A DNA stretch of 64,000 nt from Serratia symbiotica (GTDB lineage: Bacteria; Pseudomonadota; Gammaproteobacteria; Enterobacterales; Enterobacteriaceae): positions 558,001 through 622,000 of the forward strand of contig JAMDYG010000001.1 of assembly GCA_024160085.1 (NCBI GenBank), in the 5' to 3' direction. Shown one piece after another: positions 19,058-30,454 of this stretch. A program made the position numbers and the translations under genes. The notes under the pieces are model-generated. The model was given only the letters and a program-made list of their open reading frames with translations. It was not told the DNA's origin and made no database searches. Every line of letters starts with the position of its first letter. Within the stretch, counting starts at the first letter, position 1.

Positions 19058-19762
19058 ATGAAGCGTGCAGTTATCATTTTCAGTGGTGGACAAGATTCCA
19101 CGACCTGCTTGATCCAGGCATTACAATAACATGACGAGGTTCACTGCGTCGTATTCGATTACGGTCAGCGGCATCATGCCGAGATCGCGGTAGCACAAGA
19201 GCTGTCGTTAACCCTTGGTGCCAAAGCACATAAGGTGCTGAATGTAGGTTTGCTAAACGAACTGGCAATCAGCAGACTGACCCGTGATAACATATTCTAG
19301 TTCCCGCCTATAACCTCAACTAGAAAAATGGCGCTGCCAAGCGCCTTCGTGCCGGGCCGTAATATTTTGTTCCTGACACTTACGGAGATTTACGCCTACT
19401 AGATAGCAGCAGACGCCAGTGATCACTGGCGTCTGCGAAACTGATTTCTCAGGTTATCCCAATTGCCGCGACGAATTTATTAAAGCGCTGAGTCAGGCGA
19501 TCGTGCTAGGCATCGCCCGCCATATTCGCTTCGAAACGCCGATGATGTGGCTGAATAAGGTAGAAACCTGGGAGCTGGCAGATTATTATCATCAGTTGGA
19601 TCTAGTGCGTCAAGACACACTGACCTGCTACAACAGCATTAAAGGCGAAGGCTGCGGTGAGTGCGCGGCACGCCACCTGCGGGAAAACGACATGGCGCAA
19701 TACCCCAACTCAATAATGCGGAAGTGATGGTGGCTCTGAAGCAGAAAACCGGTCTATCCTGA
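19058..19762 (+). pseudogene. queC: 7-cyano-7-deazaguanine synthase QueC, broken
   Basis: QueC makes preQ0, a precursor of queuosine in tRNA. The start MKRAVIIFSGGQDSTTCLIQ contains the PP-loop SGGQDST and is followed by [20 protein letters not shown]. In-frame stops occur at codon 24 (TAA) and after RDNIF. After FVPGRNILFLTLTEIYAY there is a TAG, then a frameshift near 19415, and [20 protein letters not shown] follows. The zinc-binding region [18 protein letters not shown] is still readable (E. coli has CxxC with CAAC). tgt in this window is also broken, so the queuosine pathway is lost. Confidence 0.92.
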
Positions 19763-20376
19763 AAATAACAGTGGTTAAGAGTTTGCTTTATTGATTCTTT
19801 TCTAGCTACGTGAGTATCTGCCGATGTTAGCCCAGTTGCCCCTCAATCATCATCCGTCAGCCCCACCAGGTTTTCAATTCGTTGCAAATGTAGAGTAGAG
19901 CATGTAGTATCACCACTTTTTGGTTTCAGATGCTGCTCTTGCCATTAGGCTGTGTCCAGCAATGGCCCGCGAGTATCTCTGGCCATTATTTGAACGCCCA
20001 GCAAGGCGCAAGCCGTGAGGTTTGGTGGGCTAAATAAGCAACACGTCACCCTGGGTGCCTAAATAGCCTCAGCTCTATTAGGGGGACCCCCCAAAGCTGG
20101 TACTCCGCGTTGTCGGGCTTGAATATAGGCCCGCAATACTGTTGCACCTTCTACCTTGATTACCGGCTTTTGGGTCTACGACGCTAAGGTTAATGATGGA
20201 ACACAGCTTAGTCCCCAATTTGGCTACTCATACGTACCCACTAATAATTATAGAAAGAAGGGGCAATGTACGACCCCCTCACCTATTTCGTCAATAAATT
20301 AAGCTGATAAGACCGATAAAATATAGTAGCGAAAGAACTGCTGCAATGGTGCTTTGCCGCACAAGTGCTAACAGGA
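19763..20376. other. decayed intergenic region, no gene recognised
   Basis: About 600 bp between queC and ybaV, full of stops in every frame. In E. coli the thioesterase gene ybaW lies here, but I could not find its sequence. TAGGCTGTGTCCA near 19948 also occurs at 30455 beside bolA. A weak hairpin (GGGG...CCCC near 20260-20280) could end the ybaV transcript. Confidence 0.4.
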
Positions 20377-20744
20377 TCATATTTTCAAGCATGATCGGTT
20401 CTTTTCAAACAGCTCCGGCCCGATGCCCGGTACTTCCTGCAACTGCTCAATCTGAGTGAAAGGACTATTCTGCTCGCGGTAACGAACCATGCTTTCGTCC
20501 TTTTCAGGCCAATGCCTTTAAGTATGCTGGCCAACTGCTTAGTACCCCGCTTGATTAATGCTCACTGCCGCCTTACCGGCCACCGGCATCACCGCACCTT
20601 ATCCGGGGTTAGCTTCTGGCTGCGAAATCATCGGCGACGGCGATACTTTTTCAGCTACCGTCACTGCTTAAGCTATTAGGCACAGCAGGAACACCCAAGT
20701 GTGGATCCCATAATTATAAAGCGCCTTTTTTCTGTATATTGCAT
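20377..20744 (-). pseudogene. ybaV: ComEA/YbaV helix-hairpin-helix protein, broken
   Basis: The start at 20744 follows AAGGAG (MQYTEKRRF) and leads to a hydrophobic stretch (WVFLLCLIA). After stops come AAVSINQAGY and the C-terminal helix-hairpin-helix (MVRYREQNSPFTQIEQLQEV, PGIGPELFEKN). This is the DNA-binding domain of ComEA-like periplasmic proteins. At least three stops and frameshifts. Placement between ppiD and queC matches E. coli. Confidence 0.8.
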
Positions 20745-20845
20745 GCTGTATTCTCCTTGTGTTTAACAGCAGTCTCACTTTGCCGCAGTGGCAAATGTTC
20801 AGCAATCAGCAGATTTTAGATCTGGTAAAGGCCGCGAAAACGGCC

Positions 20846-22718
20846 CTAGGTTATTGCAATATTGATTTTGGCGTCTTTACGCAGGATCCCCAGAAGAGAG
20901 TAGAAGGTGCTGCTGGCGGCACTCTGTTCCATTTTGCTAACGAAAGTTTTCATTTCATCGGCTGGTAATGAGCCTGGTTTAACCACATCAAGCGTGATCA
21001 ACACTACATTGTCCTGACGATCATGCAACATGCCATAAACCGGCTTACCTTCCTGTGGGGGTGCGGCAGTGCAAACACATTTTCCACCAACAGGTTATCT
21101 TCTGAAGCACGCACCGTCTTTTGCATGCTGTCAAAGCTTAGACCAGCGGCTTTCATCGCCTTGTCGCTCTTGCCCTGCTTCAACTCTACTAATAGTTACT
21201 CGCCTTGCAGTTTCGCTTTTTCCAGCGCTTTGTTGTATTTTACCCGCTCTGCTACGCGCTCTTTAACCTGATCGAAAGGTTCAATGCCTTCCGCTTTGTG
21301 GGCAGTCACGCTCACCACAAATGCCCGATCACCCTCCACAGTAATCACATTAGAGTTATTGCTAGGTGCACCGTTATCGCCAAGCAGTGAACCGTTGAAG
21401 ATCGACTGCACTACTGGTTTAAAGTTCAGCGCGGCGGTAATGCTGTCGCGGGTGAACCAGCCAGTTTGTGCTGCTTTCAACTCCGGCTACTTCTTCAGCT
21501 GAGGCTAGGGATTCGTTGTCGCTGGTCGCCGCTGCGCTCACCTTCTGTTGCAGCGCGTAATAGGCATCTATCGCTTTCTCCCGCCGAATCTGTTTGGCGA
21601 TGGTCTCATGCACGTCACTCAGCGGCTTTATTTTCTCAGGCTCGATATCATTTAGACGCACGATCAAATGGCCAGTGGAAGACTTCACTACGCTGGACAG
21701 TTGGCCTTTTTCAGTCAGGTGAGCTTGTTTCAGCTTGTCGGCAGTGGTTTCCTGCTCCAACCAGCACAGCCAACCACCAGTGCGGCGTGAGATGATATCG
21801 GTAGATTTGTCCTTCGACAGGGTGGCAAAATCACCGCCTTTTTTCAGCTCACATAGCACTGCGTTGGCTTCTGTTTCAGTTTTCAGTTGGATCATGCTTG
21901 TAGTTCTTGCGCTCCGGCTGGCCGTAGCTACTTTTATACCGATCGTAATAGGCGCTAATGTCTACATCACTTACTTTCACCTTGTCTTGCATGGACACGG
22001 TGTCTATCGAGGTATAACTCACCTTGATCTGCTTAGGTACGATAAAGCTATTCTGGTTTTGTTGGTAATAGGATTTTAGCTCGTCGTCACTGATGTTCTG
22101 CTTAACCTGCAACGCGCTCAGATCAATCGTCGCCAGGCGCATATTGCGCTGCTGCAACAGCAACCGCCATAGCCTGCGACTCAGCAGTTAGCATGAAACC
22201 CGACTCGCCGAAGGATTGGGTCACTTGCTGGTTAACCAATTGCTGGCGCATGGACCGCACAAAATCATCTACAGTGTAACCCATGCTGCCGAGCAAGTCG
22301 AGATATTTGGCGTTATCGAATTTGCCGTTGGTCTGGAAGTAAGCGTTCTTGCGGATGGCATTTTTGATCTGCTCGTCGCTGACGCTCAGACCTAATTTCT
22401 TGGCGTATTAGGCCGGCAGTATGTTATCTATCAGTTGTGATAGCACTTGTTGGCACATCCGCTGCATATAGCCTTCATTGCCAGCCAGCACAGAGAACTG
22501 GTCACCCAGTTGCTGCTGCATGCGTTGGCGTTCGCTTTGGAAAACCTGTTCCAGTTGGGAGCGTTCAATCACCTGACCATTTACTTTTGCCGCATAATCT
22601 CCGAAGCCGCCGATCAGGTAAAACTACCCACCCCGGTAAAAATGAATGACAGGATGATCAGGACCAAGATGATTTTGAGCGTGACGTGATTTGCAGCCGT
22701 GTGTAAATTGTTCATCAT
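20846..22718 (-). pseudogene. ppiD: periplasmic folding chaperone PpiD, broken
   Basis: A SurA-like membrane-anchored chaperone for outer membrane proteins (family about 625 aa). The start at 22718 opens MMNNLHTAANHVTLKIILVL, the N-terminal anchor. It is cut by TGA at about codon 35 and further frameshifts. The parvulin domain remains readable at 21419-21895 (EANAVLCELKKGGDFATLSK, GQLSSVVKSSTGHLIVRLND). C-terminal pieces lie at 21196-21480 and 20846-21031. The order hupB-ppiD-ybaV is as in E. coli. Confidence 0.9.
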
Positions 22719-22796
22719 AGTGTGACCTCTGTTGTGATATGGATTAACAACCCTTGCGCATGGGGTTCCGTTCCCCACCACCCCCAGCGACAAAAA

Positions 22797-22827
22797 TAAA
22801 AAAGGCACATCGTTACGATGCGCCTTG
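22797..22827 (-). terminator. hupB terminator
   Basis: On the minus strand AAGGCGCATCG-TAA-CGATGTGCCTTTTTT forms a strong stem with one mismatch and a T-run, about 80 nt after the hupB stop. Confidence 0.85.
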
Positions 22828-22907
22828 TATCTTACCTTACCAGTCGCTTTACATCAGGTAATTATTTATTGCCATACCCATTTCGCTATACGGTTAGACA
22901 CAAGCTA

Positions 22908-23180
22908 TCAATTGACTGCATCTTTAAGCGCTTTCCCTGCGCGGAAAGCCGTAACTTTGGCTGCCGCGATGGTGATCTCTTTACCCGTTTGTGGGTTGTG
23001 GCCAGTACGCGCCGAACGCTCACGTACAGTGAAGGTGCCGAAACCCACCAGAGCCACATCATCCTCTGCTTTCAAGGGGTCGGTAACAGAAGCAATTACT
23101 GCGTCTAAAGCGCGCCCGGCTACCGCTTTGGAAATATCGGAACCTGTGGCAATCTTGTCGATCAGTTGTGACTTATTCAC
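22908..23180 (-). CDS. hupB: DNA-binding protein HU-beta
   Basis: A 90-residue HU subunit, full family length. It opens [20 protein letters not shown]. The conserved minor-groove arm reads [20 protein letters not shown] with PQTGKEI and Pro at the intercalation site. The C-terminus [16 protein letters not shown] is typical. HU bends and compacts DNA and supports replication and repair. It is the next gene after lon on the same strand, with its own terminator at 22797. Fully intact, unlike its downstream neighbour ppiD. Confidence 0.98.
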   Translation of the reverse strand: MNKSQLIDKIATGSDISKAVAGRALDAVIASVTDPLKAEDDVALVGFGTFTVRERSARTGHNPQTGKEITIAAAKVTAFRAGKALKDAVN

Positions 23181-23391
23181 TCTATTATCCCCTCTAGAAT
23201 TCTATCGCCGCACCGAGAAAGACTTACGGTTGCAGCAGCGCAGCACGGTTATATCAGTTCCGTCGAATCTTGGTAAACCACCGACTTTGAGGCCAAACAC
23301 AGGCCGACATTCTCTAGCTTAGCGGCACAAAAAATACTGGCAAGTCAGAAATGGCTTATCAGCATAAGTTTTATCAATGTCTTTTGCTCTT

Positions 23392-25752
23392 CTACATCCT
23401 TTTTACCGCGACTGGTAGTACGCTGAAGGCTGGATTTTGCAAGGTAATGTTCAAAACCTCATCAATTCTCTGTACCGGATGAATTTCCAAATCGGCGATA
23501 ATATTGTCCGGAATTTCTTCTAGATCGCGCTTATTCTCATGCGGGATCAGCACGGTTTTGATGCCGCCGCGATGCGCTGCCAGCAGCTTCTCTTTCAGGC
23601 CACCTATCGGCAAAACTTGACCACGTAGGGTGATCTCACCGGTCATTGCTACATCGGCACGTACCGGGTTGCCAGTCAGGCAGGAAACCAACGCGGTGCA
23701 CATCGCAATACCGGCACTCGGCCCGTCTTTCGGCGTCGCACCTTCTGGCACATGGACATGGATGTCACGCTTTTCATAGAAATCAGCGTTGATACCCAGT
23801 TTTTCTGCGCTCGCACGTACCACGGTCAGCGCAGCTTGGATCGATTCCTGCATCACTTCACCCAAGGAACCGGTGTAGGTTAGTTTACCCTTGCCCGGCA
23901 CACAAGCAGTTTCGATGGTTAGCAAATCGCCGCCCACTTCCGTCCACGCCAAGCCAGTAACCTGACCTACGCGGTTTTCGATGTCTGCACGACCATAGTC
24001 AACACGCTGCACACCTAGATAATCTTTCAAATTGTCGCCATTGATTTTGATATGTTTGACTTTTTTGTCCATCAATAGCGTTTTCACTGCTTTACGGCAC
24101 AGCTTGGAAATTTCGCGTTCCAGACTACGCACCCCGGCTTCACGGGTGTAATAGCGGATAATGCCGATAATGGCGCTATCATCAACTACCAGTTCGCTTT
24201 GCTGCAACGCGTTGCGCTCAAGCTGCTTCGGCAGCAAATGCTGCTTAGCAATGTTGAACTTTTCATCCTCGGTGTAACCAGACAGGCGAATTACTTCCAT
24301 ACGATCCAGCAACGGACCGGGGATGCTCATCGAGTTTGAGGTGGCGACGAACATGACATCGGACAGATCATAATCCACTTCCAGGTAGTGATCATTAAAC
24401 GCCACGTTTTGTTCCGGATCCAGCACCTCAAGTAGTGCAGAAGCCGGATCACCGCGCATGTCGGAAGACATTTTGTCGATCTCATCTAGCAGGAACAACG
24501 GATTCTTCACCCCGACCTTAGCCATTTTTTGGATCAGCTTACCTGGCATCGAGCCGATGTAAGTACGCCTATGTCCACGAATTTCTGCTTCGTCCCGCAC
24601 ACCGCCTAATGCCATACGCACATACTTACGCCCAGTTGCCTTAGCGATCGACTGACCCAGCGAGGTTTTCCCCACGCCCGGAGGCCCCACCAGGCACAGG
24701 ATCGGCCCCTTGATTTTGCTGATGCGGCTCTGCACTGCGAGATACTCAAGAATGCAATCTTTGACGCGTGCCAGGCCATAGTGATCGGTATCGAGTACCT
24801 CATGCGCCTTGAGTAAGTCTTTTTTCACCTTGCTGCGCGCATTCCAAGGAACTTGCAGCATCCAGTCGATATAGCCACGCACCACAGTCGCTTCCGCAGA
24901 CATCGGCGACATCATTTTCAGCTTTTGCAGTTCAGCTTCGGTTTTTTCACGCGCTTCTTTCGGCATTTTTGCCGCTGCGAGCTTGCGTTTCAGCGCTTTA
25001 TGCTCATCCGGCACATCATCCATCTCGCCGAGTTCTTTCTGAATCGCCTTCATTTGCTCATTCAGATAGTATTCGCGCTGACTTTTTTCCATCTGTTTTT
25101 TGACGCGATTACGAATGCGTTTTTCTACCTGTAGCAGGTCGATTTCCGATTCCATCATCGCCATCAGGTATTCCAAGCGTTCAGTAATATCGAACATCTC
25201 CAACACCGACTGCTTGTCGTTAAGCTTCAGCGGCATATGCGCGGCGATGGTATCCGCTAGACTTGCGGCATCGTCGATGCTATTGAGTGAAGCCAGCACC
25301 TCCGGGGGGATCTTCTTGTTCAGTTTGATGTATCCTTCAAACTGGTTGATCGCAGTACGCACCAGTACTTCCTGCTCACGCTCATCAATCGCCGGTGACT
25401 CAAGGTATTCCGCCTGGGCGGTAAAACACTCGCCGCTATCAGAAAGCGTAGTGATATACATACGCTGGAGTCCTTCTACTAGTACTTTGACCGTGCCATC
25501 CGGCAGCTTCAGCATCTGTATAATCGACGCTACAGTGCCGACAGAGAATAAATCATTAATGCTAGGCTCATCCGTTGAGGCCTCTTTCTGTGCCACCAGC
25601 ATGATCTTTTTATCATGATCCATTGCTGCTTCTAGGCACCGAATCGATTTTTCCCGGCCAACAAATAACGGGATCACCATGTGCGGATAAACCACCACGT
25701 CGCGCAATGGCAAAACGGGGATTTCAATGCGTTGGGAACGCTCAAGGTTCAT
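23392..25752 (-). CDS. lon: ATP-dependent protease Lon
   Basis: A 786-residue AAA+ serine protease (E. coli 784) that degrades misfolded and regulatory proteins in the cytoplasm. The N-terminal substrate-binding domain opens [20 protein letters not shown]. Walker A GPPGVGKT lies near residue 356 and Walker [11 protein letters not shown] follows. The C-terminal protease domain has the catalytic Ser in [10 protein letters not shown] and the Lys in [14 protein letters not shown]. The start ATG follows AAGAGAGAGCT. A sigma-32 promoter lies upstream (25841-25869). The extreme C-terminus ([11 protein letters not shown]) differs slightly from E. coli. Intact. Confidence 0.98.
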   Translation of the reverse strand: MNLERSQRIEIPVLPLRDVVVYPHMVIPLFVGREKSIRCLEAAMDHDKKIMLVAQKEASTDEPSINDLFSVGTVASIIQMLKLPDGTVKVLVEGLQRMYITTLSDSGECFTAQAEYLESPAIDEREQEVLVRTAINQFEGYIKLNKKIPPEVLASLNSIDDAASLADTIAAHMPLKLNDKQSVLEMFDITERLEYLMAMMESEIDLLQVEKRIRNRVKKQMEKSQREYYLNEQMKAIQKELGEMDDVPDEHKALKRKLAAAKMPKEAREKTEAELQKLKMMSPMSAEATVVRGYIDWMLQVPWNARSKVKKDLLKAHEVLDTDHYGLARVKDCILEYLAVQSRISKIKGPILCLVGPPGVGKTSLGQSIAKATGRKYVRMALGGVRDEAEIRGHRRTYIGSMPGKLIQKMAKVGVKNPLFLLDEIDKMSSDMRGDPASALLEVLDPEQNVAFNDHYLEVDYDLSDVMFVATSNSMSIPGPLLDRMEVIRLSGYTEDEKFNIAKQHLLPKQLERNALQQSELVVDDSAIIGIIRYYTREAGVRSLEREISKLCRKAVKTLLMDKKVKHIKINGDNLKDYLGVQRVDYGRADIENRVGQVTGLAWTEVGGDLLTIETACVPGKGKLTYTGSLGEVMQESIQAALTVVRASAEKLGINADFYEKRDIHVHVPEGATPKDGPSAGIAMCTALVSCLTGNPVRADVAMTGEITLRGQVLPIGGLKEKLLAAHRGGIKTVLIPHENKRDLEEIPDNIIADLEIHPVQRIDEVLNITLQNPAFSVLPVAVKRM

Positions 25753-25840
25753 AGAGCTCTCTCTTAGTTTTAATTTCCGCCAGGTTTAGTGGGTCTCATA
25801 AGACGTCAGCATCACACGTTTCACAAAATCTGGTTGTGAG

Positions 25841-25869
25841 TATATGGGGACGAATGGCTGACATTCAAC
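25841..25869 (-). promoter_or_regulatory. sigma-32 heat-shock promoter of lon
   Basis: The minus strand reads GTTGAATGTC, then CCCCATATAC after about 12 nt. It matches the heat-shock consensus (CTTGAA / CCCCATnT) and the known E. coli lon promoter. It lies 89-117 bp upstream of the start codon. Confidence 0.85.
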
Positions 25870-25888
25870 AGCCAGAATACAGGAAAGA

Positions 25889-25917
25889 TAAATGGGGGAT
25901 AAGATCCCCCATTTTAC
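25889..25917 (-). terminator. terminator between clpX and lon
   Basis: AAATGGGGGATCTTATCCCCCATTT is a near-perfect stem of about 10 bp. It sits about 30 nt after the clpX stop and just upstream of the lon promoter. Confidence 0.85.
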
Positions 25918-25945
25918 TGTCTAACATTATGGTTTTACTGGCGAA

Positions 25946-27217
25946 TTATTCACCTGAAGCCTGCGCTTCTGGTTTGCCATAAATCAGTAGCGGTTTCGAC
26001 TGACCCGCGATTACCGGCTCGTCAATCACCACTTTTTCTACGCTGTCCATCGATGGCAGATCGTACATAGTATTGAGCAGCGCGCCCTCCACGATAGAGC
26101 GCAAACCACGAGCACCGGTTTTACGTGCCATGGCTTTCTTGGCAATGGCGCTCAACGCCTCGGCACGGAACTCAAGCTCTGTACCTTCCAGATTGAACAA
26201 TGCCTGATATTGCTTAGTCAGGGCATTTTTCGGCTCTTTCAGGATCTGGATCAGTGCATCTTCACTTAGCTCGCTCAACGTTGCCACTACTGGCAAACGA
26301 CCAATAAATTCAGGGATCAGACCAAACTTGATCAAATCTTCCGGTTCGGCCTGTAGCAGCAGTTCGCCTTCGGTCGCTTTCTCAGATTTTCCTTTGACGG
26401 TTGCACTAAAACCAATACCGGAACCTGTGTTGACGCGCTGACCGATCACTTTATCCAGGCCAGCAAAAGCGCCGCCACAGATAAACAAGATCTTCGAGGT
26501 ATCAACTTGCAGGAATTCCTGCTGTGGATGCTTACGCCCGCCCTGCGGTGGAACAGTGGCGATAGTGCCTTCAATCAGCTTTAGTAGCGCCTGCTGCACA
26601 CCTTCGCCAGATACATCGCGGGTGATAGATGGGTTATCTGACTTACGGGAAATCTTATCGATTTCATCGATATAAACGATACCACGCTGCGCTTTCTGTA
26701 CGTCATAGTCACATTTTTGCAACAATTTTTGGATAATATTCTCCACGTCCTCACCCACATAACCGGCTTCAGTCAATGTAGTGGCATCAGCCATAGTGAA
26801 CGGCACATTCAGAAAACGCGCCAAGGTTTCCGCCAGCAGCGTCTTACCGCTGCCAGTCGGGCCAATCAGCAAAACGTTGCTTTTACCCAACTCGACACCG
26901 CTGACATCATTGCCGTTGCGCAGGCGTTTGTAGTGGTTGTACACCGCAACCGCCAGCACTTTCTTCGCCTGTTCTTGACCAATGACGTAGTCATCCAGAT
27001 GCTGGCGAATTTCGTGCGGCGTCGGTAGCTCACTGCGCTCACGATGCGGTGCAATGTCTTTAATCTCTTCGCGAATAATGTCGTTACACAGGTCAACACA
27101 TTCATCGCAGATATACACTGACGGGCCGGCAATCAGCTTACGTACTTCATGCTGGCTTTTGCCGCAGAAAGAGCAGTACAGCAGCTTTCCTGAACCGTCT
27201 TTGCGTCTATCTGTCAT
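25946..27217 (-). CDS. clpX: ClpXP protease ATPase subunit ClpX
   Basis: A 423-residue AAA+ unfoldase (E. coli 424) that recognises tagged substrates and feeds ClpP. An N-terminal zinc finger is formed by [15 protein letters not shown] and [10 protein letters not shown]. Walker [16 protein letters not shown], pore loop GYVG in [13 protein letters not shown], and Walker [11 protein letters not shown] are present. The IGF loop needed to dock on ClpP is in [10 protein letters not shown]. Sensor 2 lies in [13 protein letters not shown]. It follows clpP by 141 bp on the same strand. Intact. Confidence 0.98.
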   Translation of the reverse strand: MTDRRKDGSGKLLYCSFCGKSQHEVRKLIAGPSVYICDECVDLCNDIIREEIKDIAPHRERSELPTPHEIRQHLDDYVIGQEQAKKVLAVAVYNHYKRLRNGNDVSGVELGKSNVLLIGPTGSGKTLLAETLARFLNVPFTMADATTLTEAGYVGEDVENIIQKLLQKCDYDVQKAQRGIVYIDEIDKISRKSDNPSITRDVSGEGVQQALLKLIEGTIATVPPQGGRKHPQQEFLQVDTSKILFICGGAFAGLDKVIGQRVNTGSGIGFSATVKGKSEKATEGELLLQAEPEDLIKFGLIPEFIGRLPVVATLSELSEDALIQILKEPKNALTKQYQALFNLEGTELEFRAEALSAIAKKAMARKTGARGLRSIVEGALLNTMYDLPSMDSVEKVVIDEPVIAGQSKPLLIYGKPEAQASGE

Positions 27218-27358
27218 AAGTCAAACCTCTTCTTAGTCTTTTTCCCGCAAGAACATTATGGCAATAGTGGTACCCCAGACACATATCGGAAACACCGAAA
27301 AATCCTCAACAGAACGAGCCGTACCTATTCTAATTTCTATATTCAAGGCACCACACGT

Positions 27359-27982
27359 CTAGCTGCGGTGTGTCAGAATGCCGTCAACCAAACCGTATTC
27401 TACGGCTTCGTCCGCAGTCATAAAGCGATCGCGCTCGGTGTCACATTCGATCTGCGCTAATGACTGGCCGGTATGCTCCGCCATCAGTTCATTCATGCGC
27501 GCCTTCACTTTCAAGATTTCACGCGCGTGGATTTCGATATCCGTCGCCTGGCCCTGATAGCCGCCTAGTGGCTGGTGAATCATTACGCGCGAATTAGGCA
27601 AGCAGAAACGCTTGCTTTTGGCACCGGCGGTCAACAGGAAAGATCCCATCGAACACGCCTGCCCCATACAAATGGTGCTGACGTCCGGCCTGATGAATTT
27701 CATAGTGTCATAGATCGACATACCCGCAGTGATCACGCCACCCGGTGAGTTGATATATAGGAAAATGTCTTTTTCCGGGCTTTCCGCTTCGAGGAACAGC
27801 ATCTGTGCCACAATCAGGTTGGCTATGTGGTCTTCTACTTGACCAGTCAGGAAAATGATACGCTCTTTCAGCATGCGGGAATAGATATCGTAAGAACGTT
27901 CCCCGCGTGAAGTCTGCTCTACCACCATCGGCACCAAAGCCATATTAGGTGCGCATTGGTCCCTTTCGCTACTGTATGACAT
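27359..27982 (-). CDS. clpP: ClpP protease subunit
   Basis: A 207-residue serine peptidase (same length as E. coli) including the short propeptide before [20 protein letters not shown]. The catalytic Ser is in [13 protein letters not shown], the His in [15 protein letters not shown] and the Asp in [10 protein letters not shown]. coli has QAASMGAF around the serine, so two neighbouring residues differ here (Ala to Cys, Ala to Ser). ClpP tetradecamers work with ClpX, the next gene. A heat-shock-like promoter lies about 190 bp upstream. Confidence 0.98.
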   Translation of the reverse strand: MSYSSERDQCAPNMALVPMVVEQTSRGERSYDIYSRMLKERIIFLTGQVEDHIANLIVAQMLFLEAESPEKDIFLYINSPGGVITAGMSIYDTMKFIRPDVSTICMGQACSMGSFLLTAGAKSKRFCLPNSRVMIHQPLGGYQGQATDIEIHAREILKVKARMNELMAEHTGQSLAQIECDTERDRFMTADEAVEYGLVDGILTHRS

Positions 27983-28166
27983 TACCGTCTCCTAATAGGT
28001 CTCCTAATAGAAATTGCTTTGGCGGCTAGGGTTATACCCCCCTAATGCACCAATTCTACTTGAGAACGGTCATGATGACTATGCTCAAGCATTCGACCCA
28101 CTCCACACCTATCCAACGGCTATTTCATCATCCCATGCATTTTGGCAAACAGCCGCTAGATTTTTA

Positions 28167-28196
28167 CACATTGGGGGCGATGGATGGTTTTCAAGC
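28167..28196 (-). promoter_or_regulatory. sigma-32-like promoter of clpP
   Basis: The minus strand reads CTTGAAAACCATCCATCGCC then CCCAATGTG. That gives -35 CTTGAAA and -10 CCCCAAT with about 12 nt between, a good heat-shock match. The long 5' leader (about 190 nt) is unusual. Confidence 0.65.
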
Positions 28197-28313
28197 CCAG
28201 AGGATGACTTTATCGCTCCAGTCCCCAGCATGCCGTGTGACCAATATGTAACTAAGTAAACATGTATCTATTGCTAAGATTAAAGCGGTGATTAATCAGC
28301 AACATATGATAAT

Positions 28314-28349
28314 AAAAAGCCCGCAACTTAAAGTTACGGGCTTTTTATT
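28314..28349 (-). terminator. terminator after tig
   Basis: AAAAAGCCCGTAACTTTAAGTTGCGGGCTTTTT is a strong stem with T-runs on both strands, about 65 nt after the tig stop codon. Confidence 0.9.
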
Positions 28350-28415
28350 ATACAGCCTACAGCACCGCTCCGCCAGTAAAAACCAGAGCGTTCCCTTCGC
28401 ACTAAAATACTGCTA

Positions 28416-29720
28416 TTACGCCTGTTGAGGCTGGTTCATCAATTCGCTGAAAGTGATGGCCTTCTCGGTCACTTGTGCTTTTGCCAACAAGGTTTCGACC
28501 GCTTGATCTTCCAATGCCATGTTGCGCATGTTGTTCATCAGAACTTTGTTCTTACTATATAATTCAACAACTTCTCGCGGATCTTCGTAGGCGGAGGCCA
28601 TTTCCTCAATCAGAGTTTTTACGCGCTCTTCGTCAGCTTTCAGATTGTTGGCAGTGATCACTTCTCCCAGCAGCAGACCGACAGTAACGCGACGCTTAGC
28701 CTGCTCTTCAAACAGTTCGTGTGGCAGTTCCAGTGCTTGTTTCTCGTCGCCACCGAAACGCTGTGCCGCCTGATGGCGCAGAACGTCAACCTCACCATCG
28801 ATCAGCACAGCAGGCACGTCAATGTCGTTAGTGCTGACCAAGCCGTCAATTACCTGAGTCTTGATACGGTTACGCACAGCACCTCTCAGCTCGCGTTCCA
28901 TGTTTTTATGCACTTCGACACGCAGACTATCAACTGAACCATCTGCCACACCAAAGCGCTTGATGAACTCTTCGCTCAGCTCTGGCAACTCACGCTCTTC
29001 AACTTTCTTCAGAACAATAGCGAATTTAACCGCCTTACCCTGCAGATTTTCTGCGTGGTAGTCTTCCGGAAAGTTAATATCGATGGTGAATTCTTCACCG
29101 GACTTGTGACCAGCCAGACCTTCTTCAAAACCTGTGATCATGCTGCCATGGCCCATGACCAGCACAAAATTAGAAGCTTTACCGCCTTCAAACTCTTCTC
29201 CGTCGATAAAACCGGTGAAATCAATGGTCACGCGGTCTTCAACCTCTGTTGCACGGTCACTTTCTTTCCAAGTAGCCTGATGCTTGCGCAAAGTTTCCAA
29301 CATGGTGTCAACGTCAGCATCGGTAACTTCAACCAATGGCTTCTCGACCTCAATGCTGTCCAGAGCTTTTAGCTCAACGTCTGGATACACTTCGAACTCA
29401 ACAGCAAAGATGAAATCTTCACCTTCTTTATATTCGCCCGGCAGGTAATTTGGCCAACCAGCTGGATTGATCTTTTCTTTGACGATCGCATCAATGAAGC
29501 TGCTCTGCATCACTTCGCCTAGCACGTCCTGACGAATAGAGGCACCGTAACGCTGTTCAACGATGTTACGCGGCACTTTTCCTTTACGGAAGCCGTCAAT
29601 AAGAACGCTTTTCGCCGTATTGATCAGTTCTTTCTTAACTGCCTGGCTGATACTTTCGGCGGGTACAGTAATAGAGAGACGGCACCCCAGACTATGAGTG
29701 GTTTCTACTGAAACTTGCAT
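28416..29720 (-). CDS. tig: trigger factor
   Basis: A 434-residue ribosome-associated chaperone and prolyl isomerase (E. coli 432) that meets nascent chains at the exit tunnel. The N-terminal ribosome-binding loop reads [18 protein letters not shown]. The FKBP-like isomerase domain (about residues 150-245) includes [19 protein letters not shown] and [18 protein letters not shown]. The long helical C-terminal arms form the chaperone cradle. It lies upstream of clpP but is separated by a strong terminator. Intact. Confidence 0.98.
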   Translation of the reverse strand: MQVSVETTHSLGCRLSITVPAESISQAVKKELINTAKSVLIDGFRKGKVPRNIVEQRYGASIRQDVLGEVMQSSFIDAIVKEKINPAGWPNYLPGEYKEGEDFIFAVEFEVYPDVELKALDSIEVEKPLVEVTDADVDTMLETLRKHQATWKESDRATEVEDRVTIDFTGFIDGEEFEGGKASNFVLVMGHGSMITGFEEGLAGHKSGEEFTIDINFPEDYHAENLQGKAVKFAIVLKKVEERELPELSEEFIKRFGVADGSVDSLRVEVHKNMERELRGAVRNRIKTQVIDGLVSTNDIDVPAVLIDGEVDVLRHQAAQRFGGDEKQALELPHELFEEQAKRRVTVGLLLGEVITANNLKADEERVKTLIEEMASAYEDPREVVELYSKNKVLMNNMRNMALEDQAVETLLAKAQVTEKAITFSELMNQPQQA

Positions 29721-29994
29721 CTTGTTACCTCAAAAAAATCATAGTGTTCGGTTAACTCCGCCTAAGTATCAGGGCGGCTACATGCAGAACCGAGTTCCCT
29801 CATTACATAAGCGTACCGAAACCATTCCAAAAATAAAACGCAGTATTATAGCGGCGCATGCGTGGCTAGTCGAGAATAGCAAGGCAATACTGACGTATTA
29901 AAACGCACATTTTGCCAATTTTATGGTCAAAGGGCCACCGAAGCCGACCACCGCGTAGCCCTATTGGTCATCACCTGTGTGGTCGTTAAAAGCC

Positions 29995-30022
29995 AAAACA
30001 GAAACGGCCCGCAGGCCGCTCC
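29995..30022 (-). terminator. terminator after bolA
   Basis: The minus strand has CGGCC-TGCG-GGCCG followed by TTTCTGTTTT, about 70 nt after the bolA stop. The rest of the 29721-30088 gap shows nothing recognisable beyond tig's upstream region. Confidence 0.75.
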
Positions 30023-30088
30023 AAAATTTGTCAGTAGTAATACCCCAAATCAAGGGAAAAGTTCCACTGATTACTGTCAATTTTAACC

Positions 30089-30403
30089 TTAGGCCAAGGT
30101 GCCAGCCCCGCAACAGCGTGGCGAGGCTGGCACCTTAGCCTGTTGCCTTTCCCACTCTTTCAGGGTAAAGGTGTGCAAGGCCAGTGCATGCACACCTTCT
30201 GCCAGTTCTTCCAATAGCACGCCGTAGATCGAACGGTGGCGCGTTAACAAACGCTCGCCAATAAAGCGATTACTGACCAATACTACCTTGAAATGGCTTT
30301 CTGAACTGACCGGAACGTTGTGACGATAGCTTTCATCAACGACATCCAGATGCATAGGCTCAAACGCCGCTTTTAACTTTGCTTCTATCTGCTCGCGAAC
30401 CAT
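30089..30403 (-). CDS. bolA: BolA family regulator
   Basis: A 104-residue BolA protein (E. coli 105), a KH-like fold that regulates transcription and binds Fe-S clusters with monothiol glutaredoxins. The conserved core [20 protein letters not shown] carries the cluster-ligand loop, and [20 protein letters not shown] follows. The start [20 protein letters not shown] and the order bolA-tig are as in E. coli. The C-terminal tail ([13 protein letters not shown]) is Cys/Gly-rich. Intact. Confidence 0.95.
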   Translation of the reverse strand: MVREQIEAKLKAAFEPMHLDVVDESYRHNVPVSSESHFKVVLVSNRFIGERLLTRHRSIYGVLLEELAEGVHALALHTFTLKEWERQQAKVPASPRCCGAGTLA

Positions 30404-30454
30404 AGGATTTCCTTACACCACTGGCATGAAGATCATACTCATCCAGTTCAATAT

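Noticed and set aside
24853-25618. Long frames on the plus strand opposite lon
   Set aside because: They are antisense shadows of a well-conserved gene in a compatible frame, without ribosome binding sites or family matches.
28014-28259. 81-codon plus-strand frame between clpP and tig
   Set aside because: It covers the clpP promoter, has no ribosome binding site or protein-like composition, and has no counterpart in E. coli.
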